From assembly GCF_000833575.1 (NCBI RefSeq), contig NZ_CP010827.1, forward strand, positions 496,001 through 560,000: a DNA stretch of 64,000 nt, given 5' to 3'. Of this stretch, positions 7,769 through 17,537 are shown one piece after another (within the stretch, counting starts at the first letter, position 1; each line of letters opens with the position of its first letter). Position numbers and translations under genes: made by a program. Under the pieces are notes generated by a model. That model was not told the origin of the DNA. It did not search any database and worked only from the letters and a program-made list of their open reading frames with translations. The stretch comes from Corynebacterium singulare (GTDB taxonomy: Bacteria; Actinomycetota; Actinomycetes; Mycobacteriales; Mycobacteriaceae).

Positions 7769-7776
7769 TAATCCTC

Positions 7777-8637
7777 ATGAGTGAAAGCGTGCGTCTGCGA
7801 CTGGACTTGGCCTACGACGGCACCGATTTTCATGGGTGGGCTAAGCAGAAGGGTGGCCTGCGTACGGTCCAGCAGACTGTCGAAGAGAAACTGGCCATGG
7901 TGTTGCGTCACCCGGTGGAACTTACCGTGGCTGGGCGCACAGATGCTGGCGTGCATGCCAGCGGGCAGGTCGCGCACTTCGACACCACCAGGGAGGCGCT
8001 GAGCCAGCGCAGCATCGACGGCGATCCCACCAAGCTTGTGAAGCGCCTGGCCAAGCTGCTGCCTGTCGACGTCCGCGTGCACGCCTGCACGCAAGTCCCT
8101 GACGCCTTCGATGCGCGTTTCTCCGCCTTGCGCCGCCATTACGTCTACCGCATCACTACTCACCCACGCGGTGCGCTGCCGACGCGCGCGCGTGACACGG
8201 CAACGTGGTTCAAACCCGTAGACCTTGACCTGATGCAGCAGGCAGCTAACGAACTAGTGGGCCTCAATGACTTCGTGGCTTTTTGTAAGGCCAAGCCCCA
8301 CGCCACCACTATTCGCGAGCTCCTGGCTTATGAGTGGAAGGATGTTTCCACGGCGGAGGAACCGCAGCTTTACGAAGCACACGTGACCGCGGATGCCTTC
8401 TGCTGGTCCATGGTCCGTTCGCTCGTGGGCTGTTGCTTGCGAGTAGGGGAGGGCTCGCGCAGCGTCGACTTCGCAGCACAGATGTTGGAGGAAACCAGCA
8501 GGTCTTCCCAGATCCCTCTTGCAGATGCCCAGGGTTTGAGCCTGGTGGGAGTGGATTACCCTGAGCCCGACCAGCTGGCGGCGCGTGCGGAGATGACTCG
8601 TGGCCGTCGCGCTGCGGAGGAGACCGACGTGGGTTAG
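7777..8637 (+). CDS. truA: tRNA pseudouridine(38-40) synthase
   Basis: TruA converts uridines 38-40 of the tRNA anticodon arm to pseudouridine. The 286-residue protein begins MSESVRLRLDLAYDGTDFHGW, as expected. The catalytic Asp is in VAGRTDAGVHASGQVAHF. The second half has AFCWSMVRSLVGCCLRVGEG, conserved in the family. The frame is open further upstream (to 7699), but homology and the -10 box support the ATG at 7777. In relatives truA directly follows rplQ; here about 5 kb of island separates them. Confidence 0.95.
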   Translation: MSESVRLRLDLAYDGTDFHGWAKQKGGLRTVQQTVEEKLAMVLRHPVELTVAGRTDAGVHASGQVAHFDTTREALSQRSIDGDPTKLVKRLAKLLPVDVRVHACTQVPDAFDARFSALRRHYVYRITTHPRGALPTRARDTATWFKPVDLDLMQQAANELVGLNDFVAFCKAKPHATTIRELLAYEWKDVSTAEEPQLYEAHVTADAFCWSMVRSLVGCCLRVGEGSRSVDFAAQMLEETSRSSQIPLADAQGLSLVGVDYPEPDQLAARAEMTRGRRAAEETDVG

Positions 8638-8694
8638 TCTGGTATCCACTGCGCCAGGGAGGGTGGCGCATTCACTTGAGGGGGAGGATTCTTC

Positions 8695-9981
8695 ATGGCA
8701 CGCGCGTTGCCTACTACCAAAGCTCAGGTCTCAGGACACAAGTTTCTCCTACGCCGGTTAGAACACGGGCTTGTCTTTGGAGATATAAGGATGATTCATG
8801 ATCCGTTGAAGAGGCGTCGCCGCGCACTGACGGGAGGGATTGCTGCGGTGGCCTTTTTGAGCCTGGGCTCGGGGCTCATTGCCTGGATGCAACCGGATCC
8901 GCAGCCCGGTGATGCACCGGTTGTGCGCTCTTCCGAAGGCCAACTCTTGGCGCTGGTCAACGGCACTTATCACCCGGTGGCCAACCTTGCGTCCGCCAGG
9001 CTCATCGCCAATGAACCAGTGGAACCCGCTGCTGCCGGGGAGTCCTTCCTGGAGCAGGTCAGCTTGGGCACACCATTGGGGATTGTAGATGCCCCGAACC
9101 TTCTGGCGGCCGGTACGGGGGAAGAACCGGGCTGGGCGGCGTGCCTGGAAGAGTCCACGGAGGGTGAGAATTGGCAGTCCAGCAACCGCGTTGGCACCGT
9201 GACAGTTATGGCGCATCATGGTGTGCGGGGTTTCGATGAAGAGCAGGCCGCCGTGGCGGAATCTGATGGAACCCAGTGGTTGCTCACCGGACAGGGCCGC
9301 GTCGTCCTGCCGGAGGCCACGAGTACGCAGGGCCGTGTTCTGCGCCGCGCTTTGGGGATGACTGAGGACACTGCGGTGTGGAGCGTTCCGACGGAGCTGC
9401 TCAATGCCTTCGCTGAGCTGGAACCGCTGAGTTTTCCGGCCGTGCCGCCGGAAATCCTCGATACGGGCGAGCAGCTTTGGGCCCGCACGGAAGAAGGAGT
9501 TTTTGCCATTACGCCGACTCAGGCAGAGATGCTCGTGGGCGTCGGCGCGCAGCGACTTCCCGCGCAGGCCCAAGACGTTGCTGTGCTCAGCGACGTCCCA
9601 CCGACCTTCCACCTTCCCACCACCCGCGTCGAGTTCCTCTCGCCCGAGCAGGGTTGGTTGTGCGCGACCCACCACCATGGCGCGGGTAGTGCAAAGCCGG
9701 TCACCGCCACGGTGGCCCTGCCGGGTGAATCGGCAGCACAACGCTTTGCGGGCTTGCAGGCAGGGGTAGGCGTGGATAGCGGGCACGGCTATCACGTGGT
9801 CTCATCCACCGGTAGGCGGCACGAGCTGGCCGGTGCTGCCGAGCTTAGTTCCCTGGGGCTTGATGAGCCGGAACAGGTGCCATGGGAAATTCTGCGCTTG
9901 TTGCCGGAAGGCTCCGCGCTGAGCCGCGCTGAGGCTTTAAAGAACGAGCACTCACTGCTGCCATCAGGAGAAGGCAAGTAA
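8695..9981 (+). CDS. eccB: Type VII secretion protein EccB
   Basis: EccB is a core subunit of the ESX membrane complex, with a short cytoplasmic N-terminus, one membrane helix and a large extracytoplasmic domain. The 428-residue protein has the conserved start PTTKAQVSGHKFLLRRLEHG, a basic patch KRRRR, one helix at about 46-64, then a long extracytoplasmic region with paired Cys (WAACLE, WLCATHH). A GGGGGAGG site precedes the ATG. It is shorter than ESX-1 EccB, in line with ESX-4. Its 3' end overlaps the convergent mycP by 137 bp. Confidence 0.93.
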   Translation: MARALPTTKAQVSGHKFLLRRLEHGLVFGDIRMIHDPLKRRRRALTGGIAAVAFLSLGSGLIAWMQPDPQPGDAPVVRSSEGQLLALVNGTYHPVANLASARLIANEPVEPAAAGESFLEQVSLGTPLGIVDAPNLLAAGTGEEPGWAACLEESTEGENWQSSNRVGTVTVMAHHGVRGFDEEQAAVAESDGTQWLLTGQGRVVLPEATSTQGRVLRRALGMTEDTAVWSVPTELLNAFAELEPLSFPAVPPEILDTGEQLWARTEEGVFAITPTQAEMLVGVGAQRLPAQAQDVAVLSDVPPTFHLPTTRVEFLSPEQGWLCATHHHGAGSAKPVTATVALPGESAAQRFAGLQAGVGVDSGHGYHVVSSTGRRHELAGAAELSSLGLDEPEQVPWEILRLLPEGSALSRAEALKNEHSLLPSGEGK

Positions 9982-11107
9982 GAAGCGCCAGCAACCTACG
10001 GACTCGCGGCCAACTGGCCGAGGCCGGTGGGGCGTGCGGTACCACGCTGATGTCGCGGTATGGGTTCTCGCTTTCCAGCGGACGGTAGGTCAGCGCTGCA
10101 AGCGGATCGACCACCCCGTTGCCTGGCTCTGCCGAGCCGATGATGCGCTCGCGTAGCTGGGCCGGAGAATCATCGGGGTAGCGCTGCGTGAGTAGAGCGA
10201 CCGTTCCACTGACCAGAGGAGCGGCGAAGGAGGTGCCCTGGAACAGCGTGTCGCCCTTGGCGGTGGCCCACTCACCACCAGGTTCGAGAGCGAGGGGCAC
10301 GTCGCCCTCGGCGCTCAAAGGCGCTCCAATGGAATAGTCGGCGAGCTCGTGCGGCGTGGCCAGAGCGCCGACGGAGAGGACCGTATCTGCCACGGCGGGA
10401 AACACGACGTCGCCCTTTTCACAGCCACCGGAGGTCGCATTTCCCGACGCCGCCACCACCACCGCCCCAGCATCCTCCGCGCGCTGCAGGGCGGCATCCA
10501 AGCCAGAACGATCGACCCGTGCTGCAGAATCCGATGGCACGCAGGAGACGACGGATACGTTGATGACGTGGGCCCCGGCGTCAACGGCATCCTCAATGGC
10601 TGCCGCCAGGCTAGCCAGCGTTCCGGAACCCGATTGCTCAGTATCCTCGCTCGGACCGTCTGCGCCTTCTGTATCGGCGGGCGGCGGGGTCCGATAGTGT
10701 GCGCTGGTCTGCCGGATGGAGTAGATTTCCGCATCTGGGGCCACGCCGAGTTCGCGTCCGGCAATGACACCGGCCACGACAGTGCCGTGCAGGTCGCAGT
10801 CACGCATGGGGTCAGGCTCCTCCGGAGTCACGAAGTCCGCCCCAGGTGTTACCCGCAGCTGCGGGTGGGCGGCTACGCCTGTATCGATGACTGCGACTTT
10901 TACCCCAGCACCCGTGGCAAAGGAATGCAGGCGGGAGCGGTACTCCGCATACTGCGCCGAGGGCTGCGGTCCCTGTGCCGCACGAGTGGCTTCCGCGCAG
11001 TCGGTATCCGGCTCACGTGCAGTAGCCTGCGGACTATCCACTGTCGAGCCTGCACAGAGGAGCCCGACACTGAGCGCCATCGCCCCGATGTGTCTGCTCG
11101 CTGTCAT
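9845..11107 (-). CDS. mycP: Mycosin (type VII secretion subtilisin-like protease)
   Basis: MycP is a membrane-anchored subtilisin that stabilises and caps ESX complexes on the outer face. The 420-residue product has a signal peptide (to about residue 30), catalytic Asp75 (VAVIDTG), His107 (DLHGTVVAG), the oxyanion Asn in ASGNATSGG and Ser293 (GTSFAAPLVSG). A C-terminal membrane helix follows at about 371-387, then a short basic tail. The start at 11107 overlaps the eccD stop by 4 bp (ATGA), implying translational coupling. The last 45 or so codons lie antisense to the end of eccB. Confidence 0.93.
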   Translation of the reverse strand: MTASRHIGAMALSVGLLCAGSTVDSPQATAREPDTDCAEATRAAQGPQPSAQYAEYRSRLHSFATGAGVKVAVIDTGVAAHPQLRVTPGADFVTPEEPDPMRDCDLHGTVVAGVIAGRELGVAPDAEIYSIRQTSAHYRTPPPADTEGADGPSEDTEQSGSGTLASLAAAIEDAVDAGAHVINVSVVSCVPSDSAARVDRSGLDAALQRAEDAGAVVVAASGNATSGGCEKGDVVFPAVADTVLSVGALATPHELADYSIGAPLSAEGDVPLALEPGGEWATAKGDTLFQGTSFAAPLVSGTVALLTQRYPDDSPAQLRERIIGSAEPGNGVVDPLAALTYRPLESENPYRDISVVPHAPPASASWPRVRRLLALLTCLLLMAAVSARSLKPQRGSARSLPATSAEFPMAPVPAHQAPGN

Positions 11108-12411
11108 GAGCCCAGCCCCCGGATGAACTCGAAGAGCCCTGCTACGTGTGCCGCCAGGGGTAAGCAGGCCGCCAATGCGAAGGCTTCGGCCCGCTCGAAC
11201 CACACGATGGTGGTCGGCTCCACGTGGGCAAGGGCGCCTGCCCACATCGGAGCTGAGAGCATCGCCACAATGACGAGTCCGGCAACAACGCTGAGTACCC
11301 ACGTTGTCGCCGTCGGGGAGGACTCTAGCTGCCACTCCCGCACCGCCACCGCAACCGCGCCGCAGGCAGCGGCCACACCTAAAAGGCCCAGCGCCCAGGC
11401 AGCCACGGTCCGGGCATGCCGTGCTGCATGGACGATGACCCCGCCTGCGATACTCAGGCATAAGGCTTGAGAAGCCCTGACTATCTCCGCGTCATGTGCA
11501 CTGAGCGCGACGATGAGCACAGCAGGAATACCCGCCAGCGCGCAGCCCACAGCGATTCCTTCATAAGCCTCCCCGGCGCGCCGGGCTTTGTCAGCGTTAT
11601 CGGTAGGGACGTCGTCTGAGATGCTCAAATCCTGTCCGGCGGTGGGCAGCTGCGGTACGCGCAGACCCGCTAGTCGCGTGGTGAGCAGGGGAGCGCCTGC
11701 GAGAAGCCCCAGGATTGCGGCGAGGAGCGGGGCAGCACCCAGCAGCCCGATGACCGCGAGCACGCACCACGTCGCGGCTATCGCCCGTGCCCGCAGACCG
11801 CCGGTGCGCAGGAGGTGGGATAGGAACGCCACGATGGCGAGTGCTGCAGCTGAACCGGCAAGCGCCGCCGAACTCGCGTCAGAGCCACCCACGCCGAACC
11901 AGCCGGCTAAGCCGGCAGCGATATGCGCTGCGGCCAACAGCGAACCGCGCTGCGTCCACACCGCCAGCACGACGGCAAGAATTGCCGCGGCGGCGCAACC
12001 AAGCGCTGGGGACAGTGCAGCCGTGAGGAGCCCGCCGATGGCGATGAGGCCCGCGCAGCCCCACACGTCCGCGAGACCATCCAGAGCGGTTGATGGTGCA
12101 TCGGCAGCGAGCGCTTCCGCCGCATCCCGGACAATCGGGGCGGGTGGTGACTCGTCCGGGCTGAGAACCAGTACCGATCCATCCTCGAGCGGAGTGCGGT
12201 CGAGCGGTGCGGTCATCGATACGGCCTTGCCCCCGGCGGTGGTAGCGCGCCAGAGGATGGGGGCGGGGGAGACGTCGACAAGCAGCAGAAGCTCTCCCAA
12301 CACCTCCCCAACGCTCGAGGATAATGGCAGGGATACATCTGCCTCTTTGCGTGTCTGGCCTGCGTGAATACGGACGGTGACGTGGATGGAATGCGCGAGT
12401 GCGCGGGTCAT
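11104..12411 (-). CDS. eccD: Type VII secretion integral membrane protein EccD
   Basis: EccD forms the membrane vestibule of the ESX secretion complex. From the ATG at 12411 (GGGGGAGG 8-9 nt upstream) the protein has 435 residues. Residues 1 to about 85 form a ubiquitin-like (YukD) domain, starting MTRALAHSIHVTVRIHAG. About 11 hydrophobic segments follow from residue 120 onward, with a polar loop at about 255-285 (SISDDVPTDNADKARRAGEAYEG). It is transcribed with mycP and is divergent from eccC across a 131-bp promoter region. The open frame reaches 12468, but that start lacks a ribosome-binding site. Confidence 0.92.
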   Translation of the reverse strand: MTRALAHSIHVTVRIHAGQTRKEADVSLPLSSSVGEVLGELLLLVDVSPAPILWRATTAGGKAVSMTAPLDRTPLEDGSVLVLSPDESPPAPIVRDAAEALAADAPSTALDGLADVWGCAGLIAIGGLLTAALSPALGCAAAAILAVVLAVWTQRGSLLAAAHIAAGLAGWFGVGGSDASSAALAGSAAALAIVAFLSHLLRTGGLRARAIAATWCVLAVIGLLGAAPLLAAILGLLAGAPLLTTRLAGLRVPQLPTAGQDLSISDDVPTDNADKARRAGEAYEGIAVGCALAGIPAVLIVALSAHDAEIVRASQALCLSIAGGVIVHAARHARTVAAWALGLLGVAAACGAVAVAVREWQLESSPTATTWVLSVVAGLVIVAMLSAPMWAGALAHVEPTTIVWFERAEAFALAACLPLAAHVAGLFEFIRGLGS

Positions 12412-12542
12412 GGAACATACCTCCCCCGAGAAAATTTTCTGGGCTACCCCTTGCCCATTGCCGTTCATTGTGGCTTACTGGTGGCACGCTGTCCACCGCA
12501 CAGGGAGGCGGTGGAGTACTTCGGGGGGAAGGACTTTCAGAC

Positions 12543-15500
12543 ATGCGCGTACCTACACGCGTCGTTGATTCCGGATCGTTGGCTTATCGGGAGCCGGCGC
12601 CGCCGCTGCCGCAGGGCAGTATCGAAGCCGAGGCCGTACCGGAGGCTGCCCGTGCCCAGCCGGTGCCTCTCGTGCGCCTGCTCATGCCGCTGGTCATGGT
12701 GGCGGCAATGCTCGGCATGGTGGCGCTCATGGTGCTGGGCGCAGGAGATACACGCCGGATTAGCCCCATGAGCCTCATGTTTCCGCTCATGATGCTGGCC
12801 AGTATGGCCATGATGTTCAATCCACAAAGTGGTGGCCAAGACCCGGATGAGACGCGGAGAACCTACCTGCGCCACCTCAAGGCGCTGCGCGAGCAGGCAC
12901 TGGACAGGGGAGCAGCGCAGCGCGCGCACGAGGAACACCGCAATCCCACCCCACGGCAGGCAGCCGCGCTCATTGGCACATCGCGTTTGTGGGAGCGCGG
13001 CCCAGATGCCCCAGATGCGTTGGAGGTGCGCGTGGGGTCGGGCCCGATGGCGCTGTGTACGCCCATCAACGTGCCGGACTCGGGTGCGGCGGAGGATCTC
13101 GATCCGGTGTGCGCGGTGAGTTTGCGCCAGACCGTGCGGGCAGTGGGAACTCTGGCAGATATGCCCGTGGTCATCCAATTGCAGGCTTTCCCCATCGTGG
13201 GCCTAGCTGGGGAGGATGCTCACGGGGCGGCCCGGGCGATGCTACTGCATCTGGCTGTGCTCCACGGTCCAGAGACCGTGGGGATCGAGTACCCGGGTAA
13301 GGGGTGGGAGTGGCTCAAGTGGCTGCCACACACCCGCGATCCGGAGCAGGCCCAGTTCCGGATCTGTGTCGTCGAGGAGGATCCGGGGGCTTATCATGCT
13401 GCGCTTGGTGACGTCCCCGCGAACCACCCCACCGTCACCCTCGCTGTGGGAGTGACGCCCCATTCTCCGCTCGGCCGCCGCGCTGAGGAGGAAGGGATCT
13501 ACCTACGCGCTGAGGGGACCTTGTCCGTGGTGACGGCAGCGGGTGATGAGAACCTAGGGCGCTGCGAAACAATCGAGGCAGCCAGCGCGCTTCTGTGGGC
13601 GCGCACCCTTGCCCCGTATCACCGGCCGCTGGGTAGTGAGGCTGGCTCCACCCCACGGCATGGGCGCGATGCTGACCTGCCCGCGCTTGTGGGTTACCGC
13701 GATGTGGATGAGCTCGTGGATTCTGGAATGTGGCATGGCCGCACGCCCTCAGACCGGCTGCGCGTGCCCATCGGCGTGGACGAATCTGGGCAGCCAGTGC
13801 TGCTCGATCTTAAGGAGTCCGCCCAGGGCGGAATGGGCCCACACGGCCTGTGCATTGGCGCCACCGGTAGTGGAAAGTCGGAACTCTTGAGAACACTCGT
13901 CATCGCCCTTGCTGCCACGCATAGCCCGGATGAGCTCAACCTCGTCCTCGTGGACTTCAAGGGTGGCGCAACCTTTTTGGGCTGTGATGAGCTGCCGCAC
14001 ACCTCCGCCGTCATTACCAACCTGGAGGAGGAATCCACCCTGGTGGAGCGCATGTATGACGCGATCTCCGGGGAAATGAACCGCCGCCAAGAGCTGCTGC
14101 GCAAGGCCGGCAACTTTGCCAACGTGGGGGAGTTCAACGCCTCCGAAGAGGCTATACGTGAGTACGGTCCGCTGCCGGCCCTCGTCATCGTCGTGGATGA
14201 GTTCTCTGAGCTGCTGGGACAGCACCCAGACTTTGCCGAGCTCTTCGTTGCTGTAGGACGCCTTGGACGTTCACTGCACGTCCATCTGCTCCTGGCCTCC
14301 CAACGATTGGAGGAAGGCCGCCTGCGCGGGTTGGACTCGCACCTGTCCTATCGCATTGGGCTGAAGACCTTCTCTGCGGGCGAGTCCCGCCAAGTGTTGG
14401 GTGTGACGGACGCGTATCATTTGCCTGCCCAGCCTGGCGCTGGCTACCTCAAGACGGACGCGGATGCGCCTACGCGTTTCCAAGCCTCCTATGTGTCCGG
14501 TCCGGTCACGCGCCGGGTTGCTCGCGAGGCTGCAGCCCTGCCAGGCTCAGACCCCAACGCTGAGCACAGCAGCCGCCGAGCCCAGCGCGTGGAGCTTTTT
14601 ACCGGGTGGCAGGCAGAGGAGGAAGAATCGGAGTATTCGGTGCTCGTGGACTCCTCAACCACACTGGCGTCAACCGTGGTGGCCGCGGCGCGGGACGAGG
14701 CTGTGGTGCGAGGTCAATCTGCGAGGCGAATCTGGCTGCCGCCACTTCCTCCGGTCGTTGAACTGTCCGCGGTGGCGGCACTGGCCAGCGAAGACCGCGC
14801 CGGGCTGCGAGCAGAGGTCGGGCTCATCGATCGCCCGTACCACCAGCGTCAGGACCCACTGACCGTGGATTTCACCACGGGCGGTGGACACCTGGCGCTG
14901 TGCGGTGGGCCGCAGTCAGGAAAATCGATGGCATTACGCAGCATCGTCGCCGGTCTGGCTCTGAATCACTCGCCACAGGAGATTCGCTTCTATGTCATCG
15001 ATCTGGGTGGTGGGCAGCTCCGCGTGTTGGAACGTCTGCCGCACGTGGCTGGGGTGGCGGGGCGCGACGAGCCCGAAAAGGTACGGCGCATCGTCGACGA
15101 AGTCGCAGGACTTGTTCGCCGACCGGAAGAACGCCACACTTTTCTCATCGTCGATGGGTGGCACCACATTGGCACCTCAGGCGCAGACTTCGAGGACCTG
15201 TCCGAGCCCATCACCCAGTTGGTGGCCGACGGTGCCTCTGCCCGCGTCCATGTGCTCATCGCTGCGGCGCGATGGACCAGTCTGCGGCCGTCTATTCGTG
15301 ACCTGATTTCCGCGCGCCTTGAACTGCGCCTGGGCGAGGCCATGGATTCCCTCATTGACCGCAAAGCTCAGCAGAAACTTCCCGCCGCACCTGGTCGTGG
15401 CATCACGGTGGCAGGGGAGAACCTGCTGTTTGCGTCGACCTCACCTCAAGACATCGCGCACATTTGCGGAGTCCATGCTGAAGCGGATCCTGTTCCTGCG

Positions 15501-16265
15501 CTCAAAATGTTGCCTGCGGTGCTCACCGATCTTCCTCGTGCCGCCGATGCTGCGGAACCGCGCGGCATTGCCTGGGGAGTCGGCGGCCCTGACCTCGACG
15601 TCCTCACGTGGGATCCAGCGACGCAGCATCACCTTGTATGCATCGGCTCGCACGGAGCCGGAAAATCCCAGTTCCTCAGCGTCATCATGGCCGGCATCAG
15701 CCGGTTGGACAGGCAGGCAGCACGCTTGGTTGTCATCGATGAGCGCCGCGCACATTTGGGGACGTTGAAGGAGGAGATGGTGGCGGCGTATGGGGCGTCG
15801 GCAAGCGCGGCAACCCAGACCATCATCGACACCGTGCGCACGCTGAAACAGCGCCTTCCCGGCCCCGATGTGACGCCTGCGCAGCTTGCCGCACGCAGCT
15901 GGTGGGAAGGGCCGGAAATCTACCTCGTTATTGATGACCTTGACCTTGTCAGTGAAATCGCGCTCGCACCCCTGTTGGAGCTGCTCCCGCATACCCGCGA
16001 CGTTGGCCTCCACCTAATCGTGGCGCGCAAGTCCGGTGGCATTGGCCGCGCGCTCTTTGGGCAGTTCCTCTCGGCGGTGCGTGACCTGCAACCGGCGCTG
16101 CTGCTTCTCGACGCCGACCGCGACGAAGGCGCCATCTTTGGCATCAAACCCACCGCTTTGCCGCCCGGCCGTGGCCAATGGGTCGTCCGCGGTGCTGCCC
16201 AGGGATTGGCTCAGGTCTATGTCCCGCACGTTCACACCACTACTGATTCAGGAGAAAACTCATGA
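12543..16265 (+). CDS. eccC: Type VII secretion ATPase EccC
   Basis: EccC is the FtsK/SpoIIIE-type motor that recognises WXG100 substrates and powers ESX export. The 1240-residue protein starts at the ATG at 12543 (GGGGGAAGG upstream). It has two membrane helices at about 41-60 and 71-90. Three ATPase domains follow, with Walker A motifs GATGSGKS (about 439), GGPQSGKS (about 787) and GSHGAGKS (about 1034); the first has Walker B LVIVVDEFSELL. Halves EccCa and EccCb are fused in one chain, as in ESX-4. Its stop overlaps the next start by 4 bp. Confidence 0.95.
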   Translation: MRVPTRVVDSGSLAYREPAPPLPQGSIEAEAVPEAARAQPVPLVRLLMPLVMVAAMLGMVALMVLGAGDTRRISPMSLMFPLMMLASMAMMFNPQSGGQDPDETRRTYLRHLKALREQALDRGAAQRAHEEHRNPTPRQAAALIGTSRLWERGPDAPDALEVRVGSGPMALCTPINVPDSGAAEDLDPVCAVSLRQTVRAVGTLADMPVVIQLQAFPIVGLAGEDAHGAARAMLLHLAVLHGPETVGIEYPGKGWEWLKWLPHTRDPEQAQFRICVVEEDPGAYHAALGDVPANHPTVTLAVGVTPHSPLGRRAEEEGIYLRAEGTLSVVTAAGDENLGRCETIEAASALLWARTLAPYHRPLGSEAGSTPRHGRDADLPALVGYRDVDELVDSGMWHGRTPSDRLRVPIGVDESGQPVLLDLKESAQGGMGPHGLCIGATGSGKSELLRTLVIALAATHSPDELNLVLVDFKGGATFLGCDELPHTSAVITNLEEESTLVERMYDAISGEMNRRQELLRKAGNFANVGEFNASEEAIREYGPLPALVIVVDEFSELLGQHPDFAELFVAVGRLGRSLHVHLLLASQRLEEGRLRGLDSHLSYRIGLKTFSAGESRQVLGVTDAYHLPAQPGAGYLKTDADAPTRFQASYVSGPVTRRVAREAAALPGSDPNAEHSSRRAQRVELFTGWQAEEEESEYSVLVDSSTTLASTVVAAARDEAVVRGQSARRIWLPPLPPVVELSAVAALASEDRAGLRAEVGLIDRPYHQRQDPLTVDFTTGGGHLALCGGPQSGKSMALRSIVAGLALNHSPQEIRFYVIDLGGGQLRVLERLPHVAGVAGRDEPEKVRRIVDEVAGLVRRPEERHTFLIVDGWHHIGTSGADFEDLSEPITQLVADGASARVHVLIAAARWTSLRPSIRDLISARLELRLGEAMDSLIDRKAQQKLPAAPGRGITVAGENLLFASTSPQDIAHICGVHAEADPVPALKMLPAVLTDLPRAADAAEPRGIAWGVGGPDLDVLTWDPATQHHLVCIGSHGAGKSQFLSVIMAGISRLDRQAARLVVIDERRAHLGTLKEEMVAAYGASASAATQTIIDTVRTLKQRLPGPDVTPAQLAARSWWEGPEIYLVIDDLDLVSEIALAPLLELLPHTRDVGLHLIVARKSGGIGRALFGQFLSAVRDLQPALLLLDADRDEGAIFGIKPTALPPGRGQWVVRGAAQGLAQVYVPHVHTTTDSGENS

Positions 16266-17356
16266 CCGCAGCCCATGCCCTGCGCACCACCCCGACCACC
16301 ACGCTCACGATCACGGTTCTCGACGCCGCCACCATCTATGAAGGCCCAGAGACCGTCTACCGCTATGACCTGCCCGGTACCGGCATTGCCGAGGGCTGGG
16401 CCCTTGACACCGTCCTTGACCAAGTGGAGAAAATCTGTGGGGCAGACTGGCCGGATGTCACCGTCGACGTCGTGGCCGATCCTTCCGGTACCGACGTGAC
16501 CACCGAGGCCGTGGCGATTCTTCGGCGCCAACTCAGCGCCACGGGTGCCTCGGTTATCGAACCAGAACCACCGGCGGCTCCTGCCACGCCACCCGTGGCA
16601 CGACGTACCTCTGCCGTAGAGGCGGAGGAATCCAACCCCGAAGAGGAACTTACCTCGGTGCGAACCCTCTCACCTCGGCCACGCCGCTCGCGCCGCGCGA
16701 AAACTCCCGCTGTGCCGTTTGGCATCGACCCTTTTTACATCGCGATTGCCGTCATGGTGTTGCTCGTGGCCGGGGTGTCGTGGTGGGCGGTGGGGCGCAA
16801 AGATACGGCCTTAGCCGTAAACCCCACAGCTGCAGAGTCCACCACCAGTGCCGCGGCCACCCCTTCCTCTGAGACTGACCCCTCGGTGGATACCCCGGTC
16901 GTGGCCACGGCTGACACGAAGGGTGGTGGAACCGCGGAGGCTGGTAGCCGGCAGCTGCGTCCGGGCCAACAAGCTATCGACGTGGAAGGGATGTCCCTTG
17001 TGTTGCCGCAAGGGTTTCGCACCAGTGTGGAGGATGGCCTTGTCACCGCAGCCGGCGAAGATCCTAACCTCCGCATCCTTCTCGCTGCCGACCCACTCTT
17101 CAATGTTCCGGTGGAGGCCCTCTTTGCCGAAATCACACAACAAATTGACTCCGACCCAACGCTGAAGGAACCGTCGGAACACAACGGGCGACTGAGCTAC
17201 ACCGAGGAGCCCGGAGATGGTTCTCGCGTGTCGTGGATGATGTGGGAGGACAAAGGCCATCAGATGTCCGTGGGCTGCCACACCAAATTTGAACCCAACG
17301 TGGTACAAAAAGCTGCCTGCCGCATGGCCGCAGAATCGCTGGTCAAAAAAGAATAG
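16262..17356 (+). CDS. Type VII secretion-associated protein, Rv3446c-like
   Basis: The 364-residue protein occupies the place of Rv3446c between eccC4 and esxU in mycobacteria. Residues 1 to about 100 form a cytoplasmic domain. A Pro/Glu and Arg-rich linker follows, then one membrane helix at about 157-177. After a Ser/Thr-rich spacer comes an extracytoplasmic domain (about 225-364) from QQAIDVEGMSLVLPQGF through the paired Cys in VGCHTKFEPNVVQKAACRMA, typical of the type VII secretion-associated C-terminal domain. The role is unknown; position and architecture suggest an accessory of the ESX-4 channel. It overlaps eccC by 4 bp. Confidence 0.85.
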   Translation: MTAAHALRTTPTTTLTITVLDAATIYEGPETVYRYDLPGTGIAEGWALDTVLDQVEKICGADWPDVTVDVVADPSGTDVTTEAVAILRRQLSATGASVIEPEPPAAPATPPVARRTSAVEAEESNPEEELTSVRTLSPRPRRSRRAKTPAVPFGIDPFYIAIAVMVLLVAGVSWWAVGRKDTALAVNPTAAESTTSAAATPSSETDPSVDTPVVATADTKGGGTAEAGSRQLRPGQQAIDVEGMSLVLPQGFRTSVEDGLVTAAGEDPNLRILLAADPLFNVPVEALFAEITQQIDSDPTLKEPSEHNGRLSYTEEPGDGSRVSWMMWEDKGHQMSVGCHTKFEPNVVQKAACRMAAESLVKKE

Positions 17357-17396
17357 CGCCGGTTGTCAGAGAAAAATTAAAAACTTTCGGATCGGC

Positions 17397-17430
17397 GGGA
17401 ACCGATGAGGTGCTGCTTCAGTCCAATAAG
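17397..17430 (+). promoter_or_regulatory. ECF-sigma-type promoter of the WXG100 pair
   Basis: GGGAACC (17397-17403) and GTCCAATAAG (17421-17430) match the GGAAC / GTC pattern of actinobacterial ECF sigma promoters. GGAAC and GTC are 18 nt apart. The same two blocks with the same spacing stand before 25227. The start of the first WXG100 gene is 108 nt downstream, leaving a long leader. Confidence 0.65.
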
Positions 17431-17537
17431 GGTGAGAAGGACACAGGGTGCTTCTCGGGGGAACTATTCACTAGCTTGAAGCCCTTTGTACCGAAGGGAC
17501 ATGCCCCAGCAAGGGACACAGAAAGAGACCAAAGATT

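Noticed and set aside
11108-11461. Upstream extension of mycP by 118 codons
   Set aside because: It lies out of frame inside eccD; the signal peptide and ATGA overlap fix the start at 11107.
12399-12542. Upstream extension of eccC by 48 codons
   Set aside because: It overlaps the eccD start region and has no ESX similarity; the ATG at 12543 has a good ribosome-binding site.
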